A program made the position numbers and the translations under genes. A DNA stretch of 23,213 nt from Hypsibius dujardini (Eukaryota; Tardigrada; Eutardigrada; Parachela; Hypsibiidae). Where the stretch lies: the NCBI GenBank assembly GCA_001579985.1, contig LRSR01012689.1:1-23213 (forward strand), written 5' to 3'. How positions within the stretch are numbered: the stretch's first letter is position 1; each line of letters begins with the position of its first letter. Below the pieces are notes generated by a model. It was given only the letters and a program-made list of their open reading frames with translations. It was not told the DNA's origin and ran no database searches. Positions 9,800-18,262 of the stretch are shown piece by piece.

Positions 9800-11255
9800 A
9801 GCTGCCGAATCATTTGTTTGTTTGTTCCACTCATTCTTTTACCCGGGCTTTGTCGGATTTTTCATTTGTGTTGAACTGTTTTCTTACATTCTCACAACTA
9901 CTGTGGGACTCCCCAATTTCAACTTCTGCTAGTCTTCCCATCGATTTGCTGTCTTTTATCTTTCTCTTTCTTCCGCACAGGTTTCGCCCTAATTAACCGT
10001 GCTGTTTTTCAACAGCAATGTAGTCTCGCACAGGTATCAACCACTACCAACTGCCTAACTGCTAACCTTTCACATTGATAATCAACCTTCCGAACTCAAC
10101 GACAGCACGTCGGATAAGCCAGCAAACCGTTTGATTAACCGTTAACTAAGTTCTACTGACCGTTACCCGTTCACCGCCTTGCGGACTGACGGTCAATATC
10201 CCGGACTGAACGTCAACCCTCCGTCCGCCAATTTTGCAGTTGAATCATTAAAAGGTCTGCCCGCCGGTTTTCAAACCGACCGTTCCCTTTTCCGGTGAAA
10301 CCGCCAGCTTCCGAAATATCTTCCCGACTGACCGGTATCTGACAACCCGGATAGTTGGAATGACAGACCGGTATCCAGATTGATTGTCAACTGCCAACAC
10401 AGACAGTCCGTCTTCGCATCTAGTCAGACTCACATATAGTCAGACTCAGACGGTCTCTGGCCGTCAGACCTTCAGGTTGAAAATTTGCTTTTTATGCCTG
10501 TCCTATCTCCAACAGTTTGTTTTGTACAACTTATTTTGTATCTTTAAGCGTCCTTAAAAAAGTCAAGATCTGGAGCGAACTAGTAATTTGTAAGTTACAC
10601 GTTCCATTTCCGGTCATTTATAGCACCGAAACATCATATCGTTTACAGTTTTCCTTACAATCGTTTTTTCCACTTGTTCAAACACTCAATCACAGCAGTC
10701 AGCAACTCTTTCACCCCCAATGGCAACGCGCCATCGCATGTACAGTACGGATACTAGTACTGCGGTAGTACCAACAGTTCATGGTTCATACGTCGCACAA
10801 CCCGCACAGTTTACTCTATTGTTATGATCATAGCACAAGTGTCTTGTCAAGAACGAGTCAATATTCTCACCGTGGATGATGTTTTACGACGAGATAACTG
10901 CGGCACCGGTGATTATTGAGCGAGTTTTGCTGAATTAACACCTTTTTTTCAGGCAAGTCAACTTGACTCACGAGTAAGACAAAACGTCTCAGCCGGCCCA
11001 GCTGCCAGGCCTGAGGGTTTACATAAACACTCAATGTGCGTGATTTACTGTAATACCAGTAAAACACACTCATGCTAAACTTCGACGAAAATATCATGAA
11101 TAACCGTGCTATTTTCGCAGAATCACTTCATTTTCAATACAGCTCGAATCGAAAAGTCGTTTGAAAAGGTTGTGAGTTTAAGTATCTACTGAAATGATTT
11201 CAGAGTAAGATTACATTGATTTGGTTCCTGTGGTCTAGCGAACATACTGCGCAAT
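9800..11255. other. Pyrimidine-rich spacer upstream of the nucleoside transporter
   Basis: Plus-strand C and T dominate from about 9800 to 10700, with many short degenerate repeats: ACCGGTATC twice at about 10330-10376, and ATAGTCAGACTCA-like units at about 10420-10450. No conserved protein frame was found. The promoter and any 5' untranslated exon of the transporter should lie near 10900-11255. A possible small non-coding exon lies between the CAG acceptor at 10950-10952 and the GTAAGA at about 10974, but this is speculative. Confidence 0.4.
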
Positions 11256-11354
11256 ATGGATCAATACCGTTCTTCTTCCGACATGGTGTCGACACAGACC
11301 TTATCCACTGTGGGAGCCCTTTCATTGGAAGACCTCAAAGTAAGTCGAATGAGT

Positions 11355-11432
<78 letters not shown>

Positions 11433-14400
11433 GTTTTGACCGCTGATAAATCTGCCAATCCGCATTATACACTTTTCGCTTTTAGCATTCCGAAAAGCCC
11501 GCAAGCGTGTTCAGCACTAGCGTTGAATCGATCCAAGACAAATCGCGAGACAACTTGGACAGTGGGGATGCTGAAATTTTTCATCCAGGCCGGACATTAG
11601 CCTGCTGCGTTAATCTGGAGACTAGCCTCCAACGGTTCTACCAGCGATACCACCGACACTTCAAGATCCTCTTCTGGATGACTGTTCTACTGGGATACAA
11701 CGGTGGCCTAATCTATGCCTGCGTGAGGAACTTCCAGAAAGCGAAAACACTTTTCATTCTGACGATGGTTGTTTACTGCTGCATCGTCTACTGCAACTTC
11801 ATCAGCGAACCGCTGTGGCGGAGAGTTGGCGTTGCTTCAGGACCATTTCGGAAGTTCCTTCGGAAACATCGCCGAAACAGGCGCAGGTACGAGTAACAGA
11901 TGCGGACTGATCATTGGCTCTATGTGATTGCATGTTGTTTGTCTGTCTGTCTGACTGTACTCCGTCCACCTGCCTGTTTGATTGTCTGTCTGTCTGTCTG
12001 ACTGTACTCCGTCCACCTGCCTGTTTGATTGTCTGTCTGTCTGCCTGTCTGTCTATTTGCCTGTCTGTCTGTCTGTCTATCTAACACCATCTTAATCTGT
12101 CGGTCTGTCTATCTTGCTTTGTGTCTGCCTATCTGTCTGTCGGTCCGCCCGTCCTTTTGTCTGGCCGTCTGTCTGTCTTGTTGTTTATTTGTCAGCCTGC
12201 TTGTCTTACTGTGTTCTTACACGACGGCCTGTAAACATGGTCAAACTATCGGTACTTTTGTTGATTACAGAATTCAGGCGATTCTGTTTTTTGTGGCAGT
12301 AGCAATATTTCTCGGCATTGACTGCGCCTCAAATCCGCAACGACTGCAGTCTTTGGTGGGAATATTTGGCATAATACTGTTCGGATGGCTCATATCCAAA
12401 TATCCCGCCCAAGTACCATGGTTCGTGCACTGCTGTTGTTTACTTCTCCTGTTCTCTTCACGAGTCCCTGTAGTGCGCGCAGTGAATTGTGTACTTATTT
12501 GCATTTGCAGGTACACCGTTTTATGGGGCATTGCCATTCAAGTCATATTTGCCTTGATCATTTTGCGATGGGAAGCGGGACGTTCGGTGTTCGACTGGCT
12601 GGGGGGATTGTTTGAGGGTCTGATCGAGTTCACCGACGCCGGGTCGGAGTTTGTGTTTGGAAAGAACTTTCGCGATCATTTCTTTGCATTTGCTGTGAGC
12701 CACACTGGAAATGCCTCAATTTAGTAATACTATTTTAATTATAAAAACTAGAGTACTACTATTTGTAGAAACATTCAGAATAAAAATAGTTAGTATATAG
12801 TAGTACATGTTCATATTAATATTTAATTTAAATACATCTGCATAAAAAATCTTAACTAGAATAAATAAAATAATTAACTAAATAATGTATTCAGTATTAC
12901 GTCAGTAAAAAAACTTAAGATTAAAATTAAAATTAGTAATTTTATATACAGGCTCAAATCAAGCGGGTCTTTTTCAATTTAATGTCAAACTTAATTAAGC
13001 GACTGATCTCATTTTCATCCCTCTCTTTACAGGTAATGCCTGTAGTTGTGTTCTTCGGTTTCATCATTGCAGCACTCTATTACTGGGGCGCAATGCAGTT
13101 CCTGATTATGAAGATGGGATGGCTGCTAGAGGTACACTACTATACCCCCCCCCACCCATCCTCGCATATGCAGGCCGGTCTATATTTACATAGAATTTCA
13201 AAGCGTCGATTTCTTCTTGCAGGCTGTTCTGGGAACCAGCGCGTGTGAATCGTTTTGCGCGGCCGCCAACATCTTCGTCGGTATGGTACGCAACAATTCC
13301 CTGATGAAGTGGCCATGTATTACTCGTTAGTCATAGCTTATATTACAATTTTTCGATTAGACCGAAGCTCCCTTGATGGTCAAGCCATACTTGGAGCGCA
13401 TGACGGCCGTAAGTTTCACTGTGCATGCTAAATAATTGACGATGGTAAAAACTGACATTGGTCAACTTATTAGATTTTTCAGTCACCTAAAAGTACGGCA
13501 ATAAGGATTTTTAACTTAGTTTCTTTTAGGACTAGAACTTTTAATATATTTTAAGTCAAAATTATTTAAATATTTTGAAGTGTTCCATTTTTGGTTATTT
13601 AAATTTTTAGTGACCACAGCTTATACGAGTACATAGCTTATTAGTGTATTAGTAAACTATAACTAAGAAATGAGTTACAAAAAGCCATATTTATTTATAT
13701 ATTTCTTAGTTTAGCTTTGCGATCCAAATGCACCTAACATTCCGTAGTCTGTATTTTTCTTGTGCTGTTTTTTAGAGCGAACTGCATGCTCTGTTCGTCG
13801 GGGGATTCGCCAACGTAGCCGGATCTGTTTTGGCTGCTTACATTAGTTTTGGAGTTAGCGGTGAGTCCATTGATCGAGCCCCGGATACCATGTTACCCAT
13901 TTCAAAATTCTACCCTCGTTTTCCCATTTACAGCTGTTCACTTGTTGAGCGCCTCGGTCATGTCTGCGCCCTGCTCGCTCGCCTTGTCCAAGCTGGTCTA
14001 CCCGGAAACAGAACGAACGAGGACCAGTTTCGACCAGATCACATTCGAGCGAGGGTGCATACCTTAAACTATTTCTGTCCACCTACTTGCAAATGCGGTT
14101 GTTTAGTGTCGCTTAAGTAACATGTTTGAATTTTAAACATAATAATAAATGTAAACCCCCCCCTCCCGTAAAGTGTATTTAGATAAACACGTATTTTTAT
14201 TAAGACACAAATTTCATTTTTAGCATTTGAAAAAGGTGTTAAATATCGTATCCTTATATTATATTAGATTTAGTGATTTTAAATAAAACATATTTTTAAA
14301 TCTGGATTTCTACTTTTGAGTTTTGAATGAAATAAGAAATGCATTTTATTCAAAAATTTTCATTGCTTTTAAGCCAGCTAAAATATTTTTTGCGCAATTT

Positions 14401-15441
14401 TTTACTATAACGCCCTAGCGTTCCCTAGGCCGGAGCATAACATCCTTGAAGCGGCGACCATCGGCGCGACCTCAACCGTCAAGCTGGTCAGCTACATCGT
14501 AGCCAACATTATCTCCTGCCTGGCCGCCATCAAGCTCTTCAACTACCTCCTCAACTACTTCGGCAACCTGGTCGGTCTAGAGAACCTCAGTTTTCAGGTA
14601 GCTAGCTATATAATAAATTGGGTGATTATATGATACCGACGATGCACATTTTTTTTAATGTTTCACATGCAAATTTCAGCTCCTAGCAGGGTACATCTTT
14701 ATGCCACTAGCTTGGGCGATGGGCGCAGATTGGGTGGACTGCGATGACGTCGGGCAGCTGGTCGGCATCAAGACCATCCTCAATGAATTCATCGCTTATG
14801 TGGAACTGGGTGACATGATCAAGAACCAGACAATATCAGTACGATATCTTGTCCGTCAAACCAAACTAGTTACTGACATATTACTTACATATTATCTACA
14901 CTATTTTTATTAAGAAAATTTTTTACATATTATTGTTTCATATTCTTTACATACTAAATATATGCTTTACATATTACATACACTATTTACATATTTTACA
15001 TGTTCTTCTTTTTTATTATTATCGAGACATTCTGACTTATTATTTATTATTCAAACGATCTACTATATGTCCATTTTTTTAACCTAGGTGAAGTCGCAGT
15101 TAGTGGCGACGTACGCTCTCTGCGGTTTCTCCAACATTGCCTCTCTGGGCATCATGATTGGCGGGATGACCGCGATGGCGCCCGGCAGGAAGCGCGAAAT
15201 TGTCGACGTTGGAATACGATCTCTCATTACCGGATCTCTTTCCTGCTTTTTCGTCGCTTCATTAGCTGGTATGTCGGCATATGATCACTCTCGCAACATC
15301 ACGAAAAAAACCCCGTATTCCTTACTGAGTTTCTACTTATAATTGTTTTCGTTTTTAGCGCTTTTAGTTGACACTTCACTGGAAACGTACAACGCAAAGC
15401 CGATACTTCTTTCAATGACCGCGACAACCTCCAAAGCTTGA
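11256..15441 (+). CDS. Concentrative nucleoside transporter (SLC28/CNT family), 13 exons, 608 residues
   Basis: Exons: 11256-11339, 11486-11886, 12271-12420, 12511-12694, 13033-13131, 13223-13285, 13361-13408, 13776-13860, 13934-14054, 14429-14597, 14680-14838, 15088-15268, 15359-15441. Every junction keeps frame and the total is 609 codons including stop. The protein should be a plasma-membrane, ion-coupled nucleoside importer. The N-terminal 75 residues are hydrophilic and then several membrane helices follow. CNT landmarks are VLWGIAIQ, FFAFAVMPVVVFF, GTSACES, ANIFVGMTEAPL (321-332), AYISFGVS, SVMSAPCSLALSKLVYPE, LSFQLLAGYIFMPLAW, LNEFIAY, and TYALCGFSNIASLGIMIGGM. Length is typical (human CNTs about 650-690). 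Residues 326-327 are Gly-Met, as in purine-preferring human CNT2, while 360-361 are Ser-Val, a mixed pair, so selectivity is open. The weakest junction is the GTTCGT donor after 12420; the 90-bp intron there is also open in frame, so retention would insert 30 residues. Introns 1 and 2 carry CTGT microsatellites. Confidence 0.93.
11353..11430 (+). repeat. TCTG tetranucleotide microsatellite in transporter intron 1
   Basis: About 19 nearly perfect TCTG/TGTC units, with one TTTG interruption, fill over half of the 146-bp intron. Repeat length is likely variable between individuals. The open frames that read CLSVC repeats across it are artefacts. Confidence 0.95.
11937..12215 (+). repeat. Degenerate CTGT/CTGC repeat with a 47-bp duplicated unit in transporter intron 2
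   Basis: A long TGTC-rich tract fills most of the intron. A 47-bp unit containing GACTGTACTCCGTCCACC occurs twice (about 11938-11984 and 11985-12031), then the tract decays into CTGT, CTGC and CCGT variants. It has the same tetranucleotide theme as the intron 1 repeat on the other side of exon 2. Confidence 0.9.
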
Positions 15442-15553
15442 TCTATTTTATTGATGGCATCCTTCATCAATTACTAGTGCATATTTTATCTCCCGCATGG
15501 CTTTCAAATTCTTTGTAAATTTGCTTGCCGTGTTTGTGCTTTTTTCGATAACC

Positions 15554-15559
15554 ATTAAA
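15554..15559 (+). promoter_or_regulatory. Proximal poly(A) signal (ATTAAA) for the main transporter ending
   Basis: ATTAAA lies 113 bases after the stop at 15441 and just before the TATAG acceptor of the candidate alternative last exon. Using it would end the 608-residue form. Confidence 0.4.
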
Positions 15560-15588
15560 TCATTTTGCTCTACTCGCTTTTTGTATAG

Positions 15589-15815
15589 TGCTTATGGCTT
15601 TTTTGATGTTCACATTTCTCTCTGACTTATTGCTGTCGTTTAAGATGAGGAAATTTGTTTTCCGTGGCGAGGAATCTGACCTGTTTCTGGCCGCTCATAT
15701 TTTTTGTCCTATGAAAGAAACATTTTTATTCCCCAATATTTTCAGAATTCCAAAAAAATCAAAACTGGTAACAGAAACGTTCATTGAAAAGTTTTTGAAA
15801 GTTATCCAGCATTGA
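15589..15815 (+). CDS. Candidate alternative last exon of the nucleoside transporter
   Basis: A pyrimidine-rich tract ending in TATAG at 15588 is followed by an open frame to a stop at 15815. Exon 12 of the transporter ends in phase 1 (a single G at 15268). This exon starts with TG, so the join makes Val and continues in frame: FVASLA-V-LMAFLMFTFLSDLLLSF, then a charged tail of about 50 residues ending in VIQH. The hydrophobic start would extend the last membrane helix in place of exon 13 (ALLVDTSLET...). The resulting protein would have 656 residues. What I see is phase match, acceptor, hydrophobic continuity and a following AATAAA. That it is used is inference. It could instead be chance sequence in the 3' UTR. 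Confidence 0.45.
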
Positions 15816-15855
15816 ATTAATACGGTTTTACTGGGATTAAGCATTTTATTTTTGA

Positions 15856-15861
15856 AATAAA
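15856..15861 (+). promoter_or_regulatory. Distal poly(A) signal (AATAAA)
   Basis: AATAAA lies 41 bases after the stop of the candidate alternative last exon. It fits as the 3' end signal of the longer transporter transcript. Confidence 0.45.
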
Positions 15862-16810
15862 AATACGACATGTTAATTATTTTTTAAGCTTTTAAGATTT
15901 CTAAATTTAATATTTCTTTTTATTTGAAGAATGTAGAAAGAATGTTGAAAAAACAATATATATTTTGAGAAGGGCTAAATTTTTTTTTGTTTTATTAAAA
16001 TTTAATTGTTCCTATTAATAATTAATTTTCGGGTTCCCGATCACTTGCGCTACCGGTATAGTGGAAATTAAACGATCAAGTTACAAGAACTGATGTACAC
16101 GAACTATGAAATAGATTGTATGTAGAACCAAGAAGTCTTTTTTTTGTTACAGACACTAGTCACCCAAAAGCCGATACCAGCCAGTTACGCTGGTAGTTCC
16201 ACATTTTATTGAAAAACCCACAGAGCTCCGCCCTCTGACCTTTGAAAATTATTTTTTTATTGCCGGTCAATTATAACTTATATTTTCATTGAAGAATTAT
16301 TTAGAAAAGTTTTTTTTTCAACACCCGAGTCGCACTACCGCAAGTAGTCTCGAATAGAACTGAGAACTGGATGGTAAGAAATAGAATGTAAGTAGTAAAT
16401 GCAAGTAGTAGTTGCCTACGCCTGTGCAAACTGGCGTACAGGGAAAGTGTTATGAGATTCTTATCAAATTGACCTCCGGAGAATAGCTGAGTCGTCGGTT
16501 GATTACAACTCCTGATACGTGAAATGTCGCATTATTATCCGCTTCACCTCGCTTGGGGTTCCGAGTATAACGCACCGCACCATATAGCGATTCTCTTAAT
16601 TAACGCAGACTTTATGAGCAATCTTATCACCCAATAAGCCTTATAAACATGCAATTCTTGTGATCGAATTCCATCTTGCATTGCGTTCCAATTAGAGTGC
16701 GCTACTGTATCGCTACAATCCCAGGCTTGGTTCGTTTGTCGAACCATCTCTACTCTTTATTAATAAAACTTTATTAACTTGTTGGTAACTTCGTGAATAG
16801 TTGCCTAAAA
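15862..16810. other. Intergenic stretch before the dioxygenase-like gene
   Basis: It is AT-rich with poly-T runs at about 15980, 16140 and 16310. It carries a partial foldback copy at 16185-16260 and, just before it, a small hairpin (TACCAGC-N7-GCTGGTA at about 16175-16195). No gene was seen. The minus-strand open frame at 16544-16747 has no family resemblance. The promoter of the following gene is presumably between 16500 and 16810. Confidence 0.45.
16185..16260 (-). repeat. Partial copy of foldback family B
   Basis: Read on the minus strand it gives GGGCGGAGCTCTG, then a T-rich run, ATAAAATGTGGAA. This parallels GGGCGGAGTTATGCG, T-run, ATGAAACGTGGAA at about 18593-18632. Only one arm is evident here, so the copy is truncated or very diverged on its other side. 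Confidence 0.6.
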
Positions 16811-17738
16811 ATGGGACATTTTATAATGTTTCTTCTGGCTGTTTTCTTGATGTCAAATATTGTTGTCGTCCCCGCGGAGTCATGGGATACTAACGAGATC
16901 ATCGGATACCATTTTCACACGTACTTTTTTCAGACAAACAACGCCAGCACTCGGCTGGCCCAAACCTTCAGGTAACGAACAATTCATTACTAATTCAACT
17001 TTACTTTTAAGTTTTAAAAAACCCTTTATTCAACTTGTTTGTATAAATAACCTATATTTAAGAATGCAAATGATGTATACCTAAGCACTAATAAATAAAT
17101 AACGAATACGTAAGTAACCCATAAATAATTGACACATGCATTGTATATATCTGCATATATATTTTACCTGTACAATGCATAATTGGCATACTGAATACAA
17201 GTACGCGCTAATAATAAAAAAATTATATTTATATATGTATACTGTAAATTTGTATCCTGTATACAGTGTGAATAAAAACATCGGTACATAAACTCATATG
17301 TAACTCTAAAATAAAGTTTGAAAAAAACAGTAGCGAAATTTCTATCCTTTTAGGCAAGCAATCCAACAGCAAATTGATGGAGGATTTTTGCGCGGTTGCC
17401 GGCTGAACCACTTCAACACCGTCCCGAGGGGACCTCACCCGATCGGTTCCTACGAGACGTGTTGTAATTCCAGCTCGCTGTCCCGCGCTTCCTCGTGGTT
17501 CATGCAGAATCACGGAGACCTCTCAATTCTACTGCACCCGTTGACCCGTTGGGAGATATTAGACCACACTACTCGGTCCATGTGGCTAGGAAAGTCAATG
17601 CCATTGGATCTTAGTGCTTTAAGTGAAGACTTGGGAGACGACCTTGACCACTGCCTCCCCATTCCGGGAGTTGTCGTTTTGGGTCCAGCACCGAGACCAA
17701 CCAGACCGACTAACAGCGCCCAGAGATCTCGATGGTGA
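16811..17738 (+). CDS. Secreted DOPA 4,5-dioxygenase-family protein, two exons, 181 residues
   Basis: Exon 1 is 16811-16971 and exon 2 is 17354-17738, joined within an Arg codon (phase 2). Residues 1-24 form a signal peptide with a long hydrophobic core. The body follows the DOPA-dioxygenase pattern (PF08883): YHFHTYF at 33-39, then the family positions RGPHP at 79-83, WFMQNHGDLSILLHP at 102-116 and LDHT at 123-126, followed by a conserved WLG. The histidines at 34, 36, 82, 115 and 125 are candidate metal ligands and active-site residues. Characterised relatives in fungi and plants open the catechol ring of DOPA in pigment synthesis and are mostly cytosolic. A signal peptide is unusual and implies an extracellular or lumenal role on catechols; the substrate here is unknown. 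The C-terminal 25 residues are rich in Pro and Arg and lie outside the domain. Two adjacent cysteines (90-91) replace the usual aromatic stretch. The ATG at 16811 begins the signal peptide directly. Confidence 0.83.
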
Positions 17739-17821
17739 AACCTTAATGCTACACGCACCTCTGATCTTGACAACCGGGTGCACATGCAGTAAAATGTATT
17801 TGTACTTCCGCCTCGTTTTTT

Positions 17822-18262
17822 CAAGCATAAAACTTTTATTGGAATTCAGCATAAATGTGCGAAAAATTCATCGACTTTGTTCCCTGTAAAAAAAACGTGT
17901 CGTTTGTAAAACGCATGTGCCTGGTATAATGTCATTACTCAGATATACGTTGTCCGAAAAGTAACATGAAAAGGACGATCAAAGCGGTTAAAATTAGGTT
18001 CGCCTTTGAGGTTCGAAATAGACACATTGCAAGTACTCGGACAAGTATAAAGCTCTTATTGGAATTTGGCATATAAGTATGCGAAAAAATCATCAAAACC
18101 CTTCCCTGTAAAAAAATAAACTCCCTCACGTTTGTAAAATGTATGCAGCCCTGTTATTATTGAGACATTGTCCGTTCGAAAACTAACATAAAAAGGGCGC
18201 TCAAAGCGACTAGAACAAAGTCTGTCTTCACGGTTCGAACTGACGCATTGCAGAAGTCTGTT
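17822..18262. repeat. Tandem duplication, two units of about 220 bp, spanning the 3' end of the Ly6 gene
   Basis: Unit 1 (17822-18041) and unit 2 (18042-18262) align along their whole length: CAAG-ATAAA, TTATTGGAATT, GCGAAAAA, TTCCCTGTAAAAAAA, GTTTGTAAAA, TTGTCCG, CAAAGCG, GGTTCGAA and CATTGCA, all in the same order and spacing. Unit 2 contains the end of the Ly6 coding exon (stop at 18157-18159 on the minus strand) plus 3' flank. Similarity is roughly 70 percent by eye, so the duplication is not recent. Confidence 0.88.
17935..18041 (-). pseudogene. Decayed duplicate of the Ly6 terminal coding segment
   Basis: The minus strand of unit 1 encodes a hydrophobic tail (NLILTALIVLFMLLF, then GQRISE and a stop) that corresponds to FVLVALSALFMLVFERTMSQ in the intact exon. 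A one-base insertion near TGCAATGTGTCTATTTCGAA shifts the frame upstream of the tail. The cysteine-containing part of the exon was not duplicated. It is therefore a partial, broken copy. Confidence 0.72.

Noticed and set aside
9653-9996. Three overlapping open frames with repeated HAAFN and LPSIM
   Set aside because: A 15-bp tandem repeat keeps all three frames open. There is no family resemblance or splice context.
11216-11600. Open frames rich in CLSVC or QTDR repeats on both strands
   Set aside because: They are translations of the TCTG microsatellite in transporter intron 1. The flanking exons splice around it in frame.
12029-12240. Start of a 231-codon open frame with repeated CLSVC and CLPVC
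   Set aside because: This part is the degenerate CTGT repeat of intron 2. Only the downstream parts (12271-12420 and 12511-12694) are real exons.
17388-17852. Minus-strand open frames opposite the dioxygenase-like exon 2
   Set aside because: They are shadows of a well-supported plus-strand coding exon carrying the family motifs.
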